Shown one piece after another: positions 15,527-26,309 of a stretch of 45,363 nt of DNA. Each line of letters begins with the position of its first letter. Within the stretch, counting starts at the first letter, position 1. Location of the stretch: positions 1 to 45,363 of the forward strand of contig VHCI01000014.1 of the NCBI GenBank assembly GCA_016871775.1, in the 5' to 3' direction. The notes under the pieces are model-generated. The model did not search any database. It saw only the letters and a list, made by a program, of their open reading frames with translations, and was not told the DNA's origin. A program made the position numbers and the translations under genes. The stretch comes from Verrucomicrobiota bacterium. Lineage in GTDB: Bacteria > Verrucomicrobiota > Verrucomicrobiia > Opitutales > Opitutaceae.

Positions 15527-16669
15527 ATGTCCGCCCCCGCCGACCCGTTCCGCGCCGCCCGCGAGTCCCGCGGGGTCCTCCGCTGCCCGTTCCACGGCGA
15601 GGAGATCACAATGATCCTGCGCCACGCGGACGTCCGCGCGGCGTCCCGCGACTGGGGCCAGTTCTCGTCGGATGCGCCGTTCCGCGTCCCGATTCCCTCG
15701 GAGGAGGCGGTGCGATCGATGCGGCAGCTGCCGATCGAGACCAACCCGCCGGAGCACGGCGAGTACCGGGCTTTGGTGGAGCCCTTCTTCGCCCGGGCCA
15801 AGGACCCCGGGGTGATCGCGCAGGTCGAGGCCCTGATGGCGCGGGCGCTGGAGCCGTTGCTGGCGGGGCACCCCACCGAGGTGGTGCACGGCTTCGCGCT
15901 GCCGGTGCAGTCCCGCGCGCTGACCTACCTGCTCAACGTGCCGGAGGCGGAGGCTGAGGTCTGGATCGGTTGGGGGATCCACGTGTTCAAGGTCACCGGG
16001 GGTGACTTCAAGCAAGGCACGGTGCTGGAGGACTACTTAGCGCGGAAATTCGACGAGGCGGAGCGCCGACCCGGGGCCGACTTCTTCAGCGCGCTGGCCT
16101 CCGCCTCCTTCCGCGGACGGGCGTTGACGCGGGACGAGCAGATGGGTTTCGCCAACCTCGCCTTCGCCGGCGGGCGCGACACCATTATCCATACGATCTG
16201 CTGCGCGCTAGCGCACCTATCCGCGCGGCCGGAAGACCTTGAGTTCCTCCGCGCGGACCCGCGCCGCATCGTGCACGCCGCCGAGGAGTTTTTCCGCGTC
16301 TTCATGCCCCTGACCCACATCGGGCGAGTCTGTCCGGCTGGGGCCGAGGTGCACGGGGTCAAGGTGGCCCCCGGCGATCGCGTCTCCCTGTGCTGGGCCT
16401 CGGCGAACTTCGACGCCGCCGCGTTCCCGGAGCCGGAGCAGGTGAAGCTCGATCGCAAACCGAACCCGCACCTGTCCTTCGGATTCGGTCCCCATCTCTG
16501 TCTCGGGGCGCCGCACGCCCGGCTCATCCTGCGGACGCTCCTGCGGTTGTGCTGCGAGCACGTGCGGTGTGTTACCACGGTCGCGGCGCGGGAGCGGGTC
16601 GAACACGAGGCGGGTTATGACCGGCCTCTGGGCTTCGAGTCCCTCCAATTGCGCTTCGAGCGCATTTGA
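15527..16669 (+). CDS. Cytochrome P450
   Basis: A protein of 380 residues, typical for soluble bacterial P450s. The heme-ligand motif is [15 protein letters not shown] with Cys at about residue 325; the I-helix oxygen-activation motif is AGGRDT; the ExxR motif is in EEFFRVF. Bacterial P450s insert oxygen into substrates using electrons from ferredoxin and its reductase; no partner genes are adjacent, so electron supply must come from elsewhere. The start is ATG 15527, leaving 112 bases to the divergent prfC start. Substrate unknown. The next gene begins directly at its stop codon, suggesting cotranscription, though the functions are unrelated. Confidence 0.95.
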   Translation: MSAPADPFRAARESRGVLRCPFHGEEITMILRHADVRAASRDWGQFSSDAPFRVPIPSEEAVRSMRQLPIETNPPEHGEYRALVEPFFARAKDPGVIAQVEALMARALEPLLAGHPTEVVHGFALPVQSRALTYLLNVPEAEAEVWIGWGIHVFKVTGGDFKQGTVLEDYLARKFDEAERRPGADFFSALASASFRGRALTRDEQMGFANLAFAGGRDTIIHTICCALAHLSARPEDLEFLRADPRRIVHAAEEFFRVFMPLTHIGRVCPAGAEVHGVKVAPGDRVSLCWASANFDAAAFPEPEQVKLDRKPNPHLSFGFGPHLCLGAPHARLILRTLLRLCCEHVRCVTTVAARERVEHEAGYDRPLGFESLQLRFERI

Positions 16670-17872
16670 GTGGCTCCGCCGGGGGAAGCACGCATCGTCC
16701 GCCAAGTGTCCGCCGCGCCCTACCTCAAGCTCCGTCCCAACGTCCGTCCGCGTGCTTTGCAGGGGCATCCGTGGGTCTTCACCAACGAGGTTGAGGCACC
16801 GCTCGCGGCCGAGTTCGATGGAGAGGTGGTCGAGTGCCGCGACCGGACCGGGCGCTTCATCGGCACGGGAATCCACAATTCTCGTTCCCAGATCGTCTGG
16901 CGGCGACTGAGCCGAGACCGGGTGACGCTGGATGCGGATTACCTCCGCGGGGCGCTGACGCGGGCCATCGCCCGGCGGGCCCCGGAGGCGGCGCGCCGGC
17001 TGGTCTGGAGCGAATCGGATGACCTACCCGGGGTGGTGGTGGACCAGTTCGACGATGCCCTAGTGGTGCAGCTCCAAACCCTCGCGATGGAGCGGCGCGC
17101 GGGGCTGATCGGCGACCTGCTGGCGGAACTTCTCCGGCCGGCGGAGGTGATCTTCCGCAACGACGCGCCGATCCGGCGGCTGGAGGGTCTGCCGCTCGAG
17201 GTGCGCACGCGCTCCGGCCAGCCGTGGGAGGCGCGTTGGGTGCGCATGGGCGGCTTTGAGTACTGGATCGACCTGCAGGCGGGGCAGAAGACGGGTTTTT
17301 ACCTGGACCAGCGTTTCCAGCACACGGCGGTCGCGCGCCACTGCGCGGGGGCCCGGGTGCTGGACGCCTTTTGCAATCAGGGCGCCTTCGCCCTGCAGGC
17401 CGCGCGAGCGGGCGCGCTGGAGGTGCTGGGTCTCGACATCGCGGAGGACGCAGTGGCGGCGGCGCGGCGCAATGCCGAGCGCAACGGGCTGGAGGCAGAA
17501 TTCCAGGCGGCGAACGTCTTTGACTGGTTCAATGATCCGGCGCGGGGGATCGAGCCGCTGTGGGACGTGATCATCCTGGATCCGCCGCCGTTCGCGAAGT
17601 CGCGCTCCGCGCTCGAGGGCGCCCTGCGCGGCTACAAGGAGATTAATCTGCGCGCGGTGAAACGGCTCGTGCCCGGGGGTCTGTTGGCGACCTACTCCTG
17701 TTCCCATCACATGCAGGATGCCGAGCTGCGGCATGTCCTAGCGGAGGTCGCGGCGGATTCGCGGCGGCGGCTGCGGGTCGTCGAGTGGGCGCACCAGCCC
17801 GTCGATCACCCCGTGCTCGCGACGATGCCGGAGAGCGAGTATTTGCGCGGCTACCTGTTGCGAGCCGAATAG
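16670..17872 (+). CDS. rlmI: RlmI-like 23S rRNA cytosine-C5 methyltransferase
   Basis: A protein of up to 400 residues. An N-terminal PUA domain (about 15-90, with ALQGHPWVFTNEV) precedes an EEHEC-type linker region and a class I SAM methyltransferase with VLDAFCNQGAFALQAA (SAM binding), LDPPPFAKS and the catalytic-Cys region TYSCSHHM. The E. coli homologue makes m5C1962 in 23S rRNA. Two GTG starts are possible: 16670, which abuts the P450 stop, and 16706, twelve codons later and nearer the PUA domain. Neither has a Shine-Dalgarno. The order PUA plus methyltransferase and the length (about 396 in E. coli) fit the RlmI family, though close relatives with other rRNA targets cannot be excluded. 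Confidence 0.9.
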   Translation: MAPPGEARIVRQVSAAPYLKLRPNVRPRALQGHPWVFTNEVEAPLAAEFDGEVVECRDRTGRFIGTGIHNSRSQIVWRRLSRDRVTLDADYLRGALTRAIARRAPEAARRLVWSESDDLPGVVVDQFDDALVVQLQTLAMERRAGLIGDLLAELLRPAEVIFRNDAPIRRLEGLPLEVRTRSGQPWEARWVRMGGFEYWIDLQAGQKTGFYLDQRFQHTAVARHCAGARVLDAFCNQGAFALQAARAGALEVLGLDIAEDAVAAARRNAERNGLEAEFQAANVFDWFNDPARGIEPLWDVIILDPPPFAKSRSALEGALRGYKEINLRAVKRLVPGGLLATYSCSHHMQDAELRHVLAEVAADSRRRLRVVEWAHQPVDHPVLATMPESEYLRGYLLRAE

Positions 17873-17880
17873 CGGCCCGG

Positions 17881-17893
17881 GGCGCTGCGCGCC
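17881..17893. terminator. Short GC stem-loop between convergent genes
   Basis: GGCGC, loop TGC, GCGCC forms a perfect five-base stem in the 23-base gap between the rlmI stop and the convergent gene's stop. No U-tract. Possible weak bidirectional terminator. Confidence 0.3.
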
Positions 17894-17895
17894 GT

Positions 17896-18522
17896 TCAGC
17901 GCAGGGTCTGGTCCAGCTGGCGGCGCATTGCGCGCAATTCGTTGAGCTGGCGCTGCAGCGCCAGCTTCTCCTCCGGCTGCTGGGCGATGGCGATCTGCTC
18001 GACGATGTCCTTCTCCGCCTCGAGGAGTTCCACCCGCTCGGCGGCGACGCGCTGGCGGAACACGGCCGAGTTGCCGCCGAAGATGGAGAGGGTCCGGCTG
18101 ACCTGGGCGTTGTTGAGCGCCCGGTCAGTCTCGGTTGCCTTGAGGTTCCGCTGCTCGCGCTCGATTGCCTGGTCGTGCTGGTTGAGCTCCTGAGCGAGGC
18201 GATAATCGCGTTCCGAGAATTTGCCCTTTCGCACCTCGACCTGCGGCAGCACCGCGGGGGCTGCCGCGGCGGGCGCGGAGGTGGTCGAGGGCATCAGGGC
18301 GGCGGAGGGCGTGGCGGGGGCGTCCGCGGGGGGTGGCGAGGAGGGCTTGGCCGGCGCCGGGGCCGCCTTGGGGGCGGACGGGGGCGCGGTGCGTGCGCTT
18401 TCCGCCATCCGGGCCCGCAGCGCCTCCTTGGCCGCTGACTTCGGGGCGGGCTCATCCGCCCCTTGAAGGACGCGCGCCGTCGCGAGCAGGAGCAGGACAA
18501 CCGATGCCTTCATCAATTTCAT
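17896..18522 (-). CDS. Exported proline-rich, coiled-coil protein of unknown function
   Basis: A protein of 208 residues starting at ATG 18522 (a second ATG lies three codons later). Residues 1-22 are a signal peptide ending LQGAD. A low-complexity Ala/Pro/Ser linker spans about residues 40-93, and the C-terminal 105 residues form a charged coiled coil (NQHDQAIEREQRNL, then EKLALQRQLNELRAMR). It probably acts in the periplasm as a structural or adaptor protein. I recognise no family. It lies 70 bases downstream of enolase on the same strand, so it may be cotranscribed with it, but there is no functional clue in that pairing. Confidence 0.75.
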   Translation of the reverse strand: MKLMKASVVLLLLATARVLQGADEPAPKSAAKEALRARMAESARTAPPSAPKAAPAPAKPSSPPPADAPATPSAALMPSTTSAPAAAAPAVLPQVEVRKGKFSERDYRLAQELNQHDQAIEREQRNLKATETDRALNNAQVSRTLSIFGGNSAVFRQRVAAERVELLEAEKDIVEQIAIAQQPEEKLALQRQLNELRAMRRQLDQTLR

Positions 18523-18592
18523 CGGTCAGCGTAGCCTCTGGGTTCTCTCCTGTCGACGCGGGCCGGGCTTTGCGGGTGGGCGGGGCGCGGGC

Positions 18593-20990
<2,398 letters not shown>

Positions 20991-20993
20991 CGT

Positions 20994-22043
20994 TCAGCGG
21001 CGGTAGTGGGTGGAGGTGGGCGTGAGCTGGAGGTCGCGCTGCAGCGGGCGCTGCGGCTTGATGCTGAGCTTTTCCAGCACGCTGTGGTAGGCCTTGACCG
21101 CCTCGACGGGCTCGACCTCGCCGTCGACGATCCGGCGCAGGAACTCGATGAAGGCGAGCGGGTGTTCCGAGAGGTTGATCTTGCGTCCGAAGAGGGCGAC
21201 GCGGGCGCCGTACCGCTGCGCGTCGTGGATCAGCTGGAACGCGTCGAGGGTCGTGCCGCTGCTGCCACCGAGGATCCCGACCACCAGCCGAGGATCGTAG
21301 GCCACCAGCTCCTCAAGTGGTCCCGGGCCGTTGTAGGGGATCTTGAGGAAGACGGGTCGGCCCGCGGAGGTGACGCCCGCGAGCGTGCGCACGATGTGGT
21401 CGTTGAGGAAGCCGGGCACCTGGCCGGCCGGGATGCCCGGATCGACGTTGGGATTAAAAATCTCGAGGAAGTAGCGGAAACGCTTCGCTTCGGCTTCGAG
21501 CCGGAAGGCGGCAAAGTCCTCTAGTGCGCGGAAGTCCCAGTCGATGTTGTTGGTGAAGGTGATCGAGTACAGGCCAAGGTCGGCGCCCGGGAAGGGCTGG
21601 GTACAGTCCGCCTGCAGCCGCCCGTACTTCATATGCTCGATCGTCGCCGTACGGAAGGCACGGGAGGGCAGCGTGGGGTATTTTCCGCCCCTTACGACCC
21701 AGATGTCGCTGGTGTCGTTGGCCCGGGCGGCGGGGGTGATCGCGGACTCGCGGAAGAGCCCCTCCTGAATCGCCAGTTGCTCGACGTTGGAAGCGGAGAG
21801 CAGGACGATGTCCACCAGGTCCTGGGCGATCACCGCCCGGATCTGCGCGCGGTAGTCCGCGAGGGACTTCCAGCAGGCCTCGGCCTCGCGGTGACGCTCG
21901 GGGCGGCACTGGCCGGGACCGGGGGCCGTAATGCCAAAGGCCATGTCCGCGTCCTTCGCGTCCGCGATGATGAAGTCCTTCCGGGCCGCCTGGCCGGCGT
22001 GGATCCGCGCCAGTTTCTGGTCAAGTCGCTTGGGTAGGCCCAT
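20994..22043 (-). CDS. Class I aldolase-like TIM-barrel protein
   Basis: A protein of 349 residues starting at ATG 22043. Barrel-strand motifs include VDIVLLSASN, RYFLEIFNPNV, PVFLKIPYNGPGPLEE (probable Schiff-base Lys at strand six), VVGILGGSSGTTLDAF and RVALFGRKINLSEHP (phosphate-binding loop pattern). This pattern matches the DhnA/LacD/FbaB-type class I aldolase superfamily, which cleave phosphorylated sugars to dihydroxyacetone phosphate and an aldehyde, but I do not recognise the exact family and the characterised members differ in the N-terminal third. Overlap-like spacing with the PfkB kinase makes a kinase-aldolase pair likely. Enzyme specificity is inference. Upstream bases before the ATG are C/T-rich (CTACACCTACCC). 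Confidence 0.7.
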   Translation of the reverse strand: MGLPKRLDQKLARIHAGQAARKDFIIADAKDADMAFGITAPGPGQCRPERHREAEACWKSLADYRAQIRAVIAQDLVDIVLLSASNVEQLAIQEGLFRESAITPAARANDTSDIWVVRGGKYPTLPSRAFRTATIEHMKYGRLQADCTQPFPGADLGLYSITFTNNIDWDFRALEDFAAFRLEAEAKRFRYFLEIFNPNVDPGIPAGQVPGFLNDHIVRTLAGVTSAGRPVFLKIPYNGPGPLEELVAYDPRLVVGILGGSSGTTLDAFQLIHDAQRYGARVALFGRKINLSEHPLAFIEFLRRIVDGEVEPVEAVKAYHSVLEKLSIKPQRPLQRDLQLTPTSTHYRR

Positions 22044-22144
22044 GGGTAGGTGTAGAGCCTCGCCGCCCGCCCGCCCGCTTGTCGAACCAGAAGCGGCGGG
22101 CCGGAGGCTTGCGGCGGGCCGTCCGGCAGGCCCAGGCTGCCGAC

Positions 22145-22510
22145 ATGCGTGCCCTGCTGCTCGTCGCCCTTGGCTCTGCCCTCGGGGGCGCGGCCCGTTT
22201 CCTCCTCGCCGGCTGGGTCGGCGCGCGGCTGGGCGGAGCCTTTCCTTGGGGCACCGTTCTGGTTAACGTCTCCGGGTCAGCCCTGATCGGCGTCTTGGCC
22301 GCGCGCGAGGAGATCATCAGCCCGGAGACCCGGCAGTTCCTGATGGCCGGGGTGCTCGGCGGTTTCACCACCTTTTCCAGCTTCAGCCTCCAGACCTTCC
22401 GGCTGGCACAGGAGGGGGATTGGGCCCGGGCCGCGGGCAATGTCCTTGGGAGCGTATGCCTGTGTCTTGCCGCGGTCGCGATCGGCTACCGGCTCGCGCG
22501 GCTTGCCTGA
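22145..22510 (+). CDS. crcB: Fluoride ion channel FluC/CrcB
   Basis: A protein of 121 residues from ATG 22145, with four transmembrane segments (about 4-22, 35-55, 65-90, 97-118). Family motifs: GGAARFLL near the N-terminus, WGTVLVNVSGSALIG, and GGFTTFSSFS, which contains the phenylalanines and threonines lining the fluoride path. Known FluC proteins export fluoride as dual-topology dimers. Only one copy is present, in contrast to the paired genes of some bacteria. I found no fluoride riboswitch in the 101-base leader. It is divergent from the aldolase gene and convergent with ccsA. Confidence 0.93.
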   Translation: MRALLLVALGSALGGAARFLLAGWVGARLGGAFPWGTVLVNVSGSALIGVLAAREEIISPETRQFLMAGVLGGFTTFSSFSLQTFRLAQEGDWARAAGNVLGSVCLCLAAVAIGYRLARLA

Positions 22511-22533
22511 GCGTTCGACTCCTCCGGAACCGG

Positions 22534-24384
22534 TCAGGCCCCCGCCGGTCCGCTGCGCCAGAACTTCAAGGGCACGTTGGCGAGGGCGATCAGCGCCAGC
22601 TGGCTCGCGACAAACGAAGAGAGGGCGACAAAGGCCGCGTCGGTAAAGCCGTAGCTGTGCAGGCCTACGCCGAGCATGTTGGTGCCGAACCAGCTCCACG
22701 AGGTTACGATGTTGCCTCCGATAGCGAGGGCCATGAAGCCGCGCTGGCGAACGATTCCGCCCCAGCGGGCATGCAGCATAATCGCGTTCCAAAGCACAAT
22801 GATGAGCGCGCCGTTCTCCTTGGGATCCCAGCCCCAGAAACGCCCCCAAGACTGGTCAGCCCAGATGCCGCCCAGGATCGTGCCCACGAAGTTGAAGAGG
22901 AGTGCAAAGCAGGTGATACCGTAGGTCATTCGCGTGAGCGCGTCCGCCGTGGGCCGGTCGAGACCGCGGGAGAATAGTCCGCGGACCACGAAGATGATGC
23001 CAAGGAAGCCCGCGAGGAAGGTCGCCGAGTAGCCGGCCGTGATCACGACCACGTGGGTGGCGAGCCAGAAGTTAGAGTCGAGCACCGCTCGCATCATCTC
23101 CATGGTGTCACCGCTGAGTGAAAGGTGGTGCGCGATCACTAAAGTGGAGAAGCCGATCGCACCAGCGGCGACGCTGCCGATGGCGTTGCGATAGACGGCC
23201 TCAAGCACGAGGCATAGCCCGACGGCACCCCAACCGACGAAGAGGGCGGATGAATAAAGGTTGGTGACCGGTGGGCGGCCCTCCAGCCACATCCGGCAGA
23301 GAATACCCGCGGTGGCCACCGTCCACGCAACCGCGGTGATCCAGAAGGCTGAGCGCCCGAGGAGCGACGGCCAGACCAACCACGAGAACAAGGCGACGAA
23401 GAAGGCGAGGGCGTACAGCACCGAGCTGGTGTAGAAGGGCTGGGCCGCGTTGAAGCGAGTCTCCAGGTCGCACTTCCGCAGCTCGGCATCGAAGCGCTTG
23501 GCGAGGTCCGCCCGGAAAAGCTCCACCAGCTTGTTGAACCGCTCCGGCTTCTCGCCGTCCCAAGCGTGGGCGAACCCGGCGTAGGCGAGCGCGGCGGGGT
23601 TGACCGTGCCCGCGCGGAACGTGTCGAGCAGGGCGGCGCCAGCAGACTTCCAAGCCGTGAGGTCCGGGTTGCCCGAGTTAGGCGGAACGACGAGGAAGTT
23701 GGTTGACTCCGCCATCACTACGAAGCGCTCCCCGATGTCGGTCATTGCCTTCGCCGCGGCCTCGTCGTGCGGCTGCCCGGCCTGCTTGGCGCGCACCGCC
23801 TCCGTGCCGGCCTTGACTTGGTCTTGGAACTGGAGGAGCTCGCCGAGGTAGTCGGAACGGCCCGGCGAGACGAAGGCGTGGCGGAGCCGCTGGTAATGAA
23901 CCAGGTTACCGTAGATCTGGAGCACGCCCCGCTGGAAGGGAGTGCGGACCGCAGACTCGACCTGGTCGGCGAGCTTGGCCTGGCGCTGGAGCTCCGCGAT
24001 CTTGGGCTCGAGTTGGCGCAGGGAGAATCGCTTCTCGCCTTGGCCCTCCGACGTGCGCAGGTTGAATACCGCGAGCACATCCGGGTTCACGATCTCAAAG
24101 TGCTGGTAGGCGTCCGCCTTTGCCGGCCGGAACGCGACGTCAAGGAGCCATTCGACCGGCTGCAGCCGGCGGCCGTCCGGGGTGGTGACCGCCTGGCGAC
24201 CCTGGAGTTGCAGGAGGGAACTCCGGGCGACGGTATCGAGCGGCTTGAGGCGGCCGTTGACCAGAACGGGTAGGCGCCCGAGGCCCTGGACGTCAAACGC
24301 GGCGGGGTTGCGCGGGGCCCGCAGGGTGCTGGCGACCCAGGCTAGGACGAGGATAAGGACGAGGGAGGGGGCGGCCTTTTTCAT
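22534..24384 (-). CDS. ccsA: Cytochrome c biogenesis protein CcsA (ResC type)
   Basis: A protein of 616 residues. An N-terminal membrane anchor (about 8-22) and a large extracytoplasmic region (about 25-305) precede a CcsA domain with about eight transmembrane segments and the heme-handling tryptophan-rich motif WGRFWGWDPKENGALI. His residues expected to ligand heme are present near the last segments (IAHHLSLSG, ATHVVVITAG). With ResB it forms the System II machine that moves heme across the membrane and attaches it to cytochrome c. The N-terminal extension is longer than in typical CcsA. The start (ATG 24384) overlaps the resB stop, and it ends 23 bases from the convergent crcB. Confidence 0.95.
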   Translation of the reverse strand: MKKAAPSLVLILVLAWVASTLRAPRNPAAFDVQGLGRLPVLVNGRLKPLDTVARSSLLQLQGRQAVTTPDGRRLQPVEWLLDVAFRPAKADAYQHFEIVNPDVLAVFNLRTSEGQGEKRFSLRQLEPKIAELQRQAKLADQVESAVRTPFQRGVLQIYGNLVHYQRLRHAFVSPGRSDYLGELLQFQDQVKAGTEAVRAKQAGQPHDEAAAKAMTDIGERFVVMAESTNFLVVPPNSGNPDLTAWKSAGAALLDTFRAGTVNPAALAYAGFAHAWDGEKPERFNKLVELFRADLAKRFDAELRKCDLETRFNAAQPFYTSSVLYALAFFVALFSWLVWPSLLGRSAFWITAVAWTVATAGILCRMWLEGRPPVTNLYSSALFVGWGAVGLCLVLEAVYRNAIGSVAAGAIGFSTLVIAHHLSLSGDTMEMMRAVLDSNFWLATHVVVITAGYSATFLAGFLGIIFVVRGLFSRGLDRPTADALTRMTYGITCFALLFNFVGTILGGIWADQSWGRFWGWDPKENGALIIVLWNAIMLHARWGGIVRQRGFMALAIGGNIVTSWSWFGTNMLGVGLHSYGFTDAAFVALSSFVASQLALIALANVPLKFWRSGPAGA

Positions 24385-25559
24385 GCGGCGGCGGGAGCGA
24401 TGCTGCGGCGCTTGGCGATGAAGCCGAGCAGGTGGATCGTAAACTGCCAGAGGAGGCCGAGGGTCATTAGGCTGCAGGCGATGTAGGGGATGAGCCAGCT
24501 GGGGTTCCGGACGACCTGCAGGATCGTGACCTTGTCGTTCCCGGGCTCGAAGCTCGCCTGATAGAACGTGTAGCCCGCGTAACGCAGCGGGTTGTTCATG
24601 TAGATTAGGACCTCGCGGTCATCAGCACCCCGGGGCGTCTGCAGGCGGATGCGGCTGGAGAAGTTCTTCGGGATTTCGGTACCCGAGTACTTGTCGTGGC
24701 TGAACTTGAGCAGGGTCAGCGTGTAGTCCTTGTAAGCCCGGGTGAAACGCAGGGAGATGTGGTAGCTACGCCCGGCATAATCGAATCGCTGCGGCGGCAT
24801 CCGCGGGTCGGCGGAGAGCATCCAGGTCCCGATGGTGCCCTCACTGCCGACGAGCTCGACAAACGCGCCGGGCAGATTCCGCTCGTCCTGCTTGTAGGTG
24901 ATGGGCAGGGGCGTGAGGTCGACATTCTGGCCGATGCCCTTCGTCGCCTTGATGGTGGCCGGCGCCGCCGGGGTTCCAGCCTCCCGGTTGCGGATCAGCG
25001 AGTTGGGATAGTAAAGGCGGGTGATGACCCGGAACGGGAGCTTCGGGTGCTGGATGGTCTCGCCGCCGGCCGCGATGGACTCGGGAATGGCTACCACATC
25101 GTCGTGCTTCGAGTCCGTGGTGTCGACGATGGCGAGTTCGTTTTCGCGGAAGCTCTCGGAGTAGTTGCGCGGCTCCTCCTGGGTGAGCCGCATGCTGAAG
25201 TCGTCCTGCAGAATGCCCGTCAACAATTCGCCAATCAGTAGCAAAATCAGCCCGGCGTGAGCGAGCTGAATGCCGAGCTGGCGCAGGTTCCCCTTGAACC
25301 GGTAGACATGGCTGGCGACGAGATTGACCAGGAGCAGCCCGCCGATGAAGTAGCCTCCGGGGAAGACCGGGACGGGGAAATTCCCGAACCGCGCGAGGAC
25401 GAAGAAGGAGCGAAAGTATTTCTCCTGCACCGCCCAGATGCCGAGGTTGACCTGGTCGAGCGTCGCCGCGAAGACCAACACCAAACCGAGGACCAACAGG
25501 ACCACGGTGAGCGTGAGGGAGGTGAAGAAATCCCGGAACTGGCGAGTGACGTCGTTCAT
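24381..25559 (-). CDS. resB: Cytochrome c biogenesis protein ResB
   Basis: A protein of 392 residues from ATG 25559. Four transmembrane segments: about 12-32, 70-90, 108-128, and one near the C-terminus (about 360-385), with a large extracytoplasmic domain between the third and fourth containing the NNPLRYAGYTFYQASFEPG motif seen in ResB/Ccs1. With CcsA it makes the System II cytochrome c synthetase. The ATG overlaps the stop of the upstream lipoprotein gene (ATGA), and its own stop overlaps the ccsA start, so the three genes are translationally coupled. Confidence 0.93.
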   Translation of the reverse strand: MNDVTRQFRDFFTSLTLTVVLLVLGLVLVFAATLDQVNLGIWAVQEKYFRSFFVLARFGNFPVPVFPGGYFIGGLLLVNLVASHVYRFKGNLRQLGIQLAHAGLILLLIGELLTGILQDDFSMRLTQEEPRNYSESFRENELAIVDTTDSKHDDVVAIPESIAAGGETIQHPKLPFRVITRLYYPNSLIRNREAGTPAAPATIKATKGIGQNVDLTPLPITYKQDERNLPGAFVELVGSEGTIGTWMLSADPRMPPQRFDYAGRSYHISLRFTRAYKDYTLTLLKFSHDKYSGTEIPKNFSSRIRLQTPRGADDREVLIYMNNPLRYAGYTFYQASFEPGNDKVTILQVVRNPSWLIPYIACSLMTLGLLWQFTIHLLGFIAKRRSIAPAAA

Positions 25560-26185
25560 CTCGCGGGCGCGGCCGGTTTGATGGTGGCGAGGAAGGCGGT
25601 GAAGGCGGATTTCTCGCGCGCGACGAGCGCTGCCGGGCCGGTGAGCTTGAAAAACCAAGTGGCGCCACCGTGCGGGACCATGGCACCGAGGATGCGCTGG
25701 GGCTTGTCACCGGTGCCCAGAATGTCGACCACCGTCATATGCAACCCGTTGTGGTCCTCGTGCGCGGTCGCGGCCGCGAAGTCCGACTGGTTTAGGGCGG
25801 GGAGCGAAAGCTGCCCGCGCCAGCGGTTGAGGTTCGCGAGGTCGCCGCCCACGTCGCCCGGGAAGGCGGTGATTGCGAAGTCTGCCTCCCCCTCGTCTCC
25901 TTTCACGGCGTAGCTGCCCTTGCGCATCGCTCCCGCGGGTTTTGCCGTCCACTTTGCGGGGGCGGTCCAGGCAAGCGGGGCTCCGGAGGCGGTCGCGACC
26001 GCGGTGTTCGCCATATTGCCTCCCGCGGGCGCCGGACTGGCGACGGTCGCGGGCGCCGCGCTGGCCGCCCCCTTGGCCCCCGGATGCTGCTCTTTGGGGA
26101 CCCGGTAGGCGGTGACTTCCGCCTTCTGACAGCCGGTGGCGAGAGCGAGAACCAGCGCAAGCACGGAGGGCGGGCGAACCTTCAT
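25556..26185 (-). CDS. Lipoprotein preceding resB
   Basis: A protein of 209 residues from ATG 26185, beginning MKVRPPSVLALVLALATGC, a lipoprotein signal peptide with lipobox LATGC. An Ala/Pro-rich linker (about 30-65) leads to a folded domain of about 140 residues with PLAWTAPAKWTAKPAGAMRKG, then YAVKGDEGEADFAITAF and GGATWFFKLTGP, a PsbP-like beta-sheet pattern. It is the first gene of the lipoprotein-resB-ccsA operon, so it may help cytochrome c maturation or handle a substrate such as heme or apocytochrome in the periplasm; this is inference from the operon. An earlier in-frame ATG at 26224 is rejected because it would leave the signal peptide with a non-hydrophobic start. Confidence 0.75.
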   Translation of the reverse strand: MKVRPPSVLALVLALATGCQKAEVTAYRVPKEQHPGAKGAASAAPATVASPAPAGGNMANTAVATASGAPLAWTAPAKWTAKPAGAMRKGSYAVKGDEGEADFAITAFPGDVGGDLANLNRWRGQLSLPALNQSDFAAATAHEDHNGLHMTVVDILGTGDKPQRILGAMVPHGGATWFFKLTGPAALVAREKSAFTAFLATIKPAAPAR

Positions 26186-26195
26186 AGATGGAGGC

Positions 26196-26220
26196 AGTTT
26201 TGCGCGGTTGGTGCAAAACT
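26196..26220. repeat. 8-bp perfect inverted repeat before the lipoprotein-resB-ccsA operon
   Basis: AGTTTTGC (26196-26203), nine bases, then GCAAAACT (26213-26220), just upstream of the ATG at 26185. It could be an operator or a leader hairpin that limits translation. Confidence 0.5.
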
Positions 26221-26274
26221 TCAACCCAATCCAGCATCCTTAGTTGCACCCGTAGCTCCCGCTGGTTTTTCCCT

Positions 26275-26303
26275 TTGCCGCCCGTCGCGAACCGGTCGAT
26301 AAC
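26275..26303 (+). promoter_or_regulatory. Candidate promoter of the pxp operon, leaderless
   Basis: TTGCCG (26275-26280), 17 bases, GATAAC (26298-26303). The start point six or seven bases later falls on the ATG at 26310, implying leaderless mRNA. Each box matches four of six consensus positions. Confidence 0.5.
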
Positions 26304-26309
26304 TGCGTG

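Noticed and set aside
22067-22082. Possible G-quadruplex motif on the minus strand (runs of GGGC).
   Set aside because: Only three full GGG runs are seen; the pattern is common by chance in DNA of this composition.
22044-22144. Fluoride riboswitch before crcB.
   Set aside because: The 101-base leader is mostly a GC-rich repeat and lacks the conserved riboswitch core; nothing resembling its pseudoknot was found.
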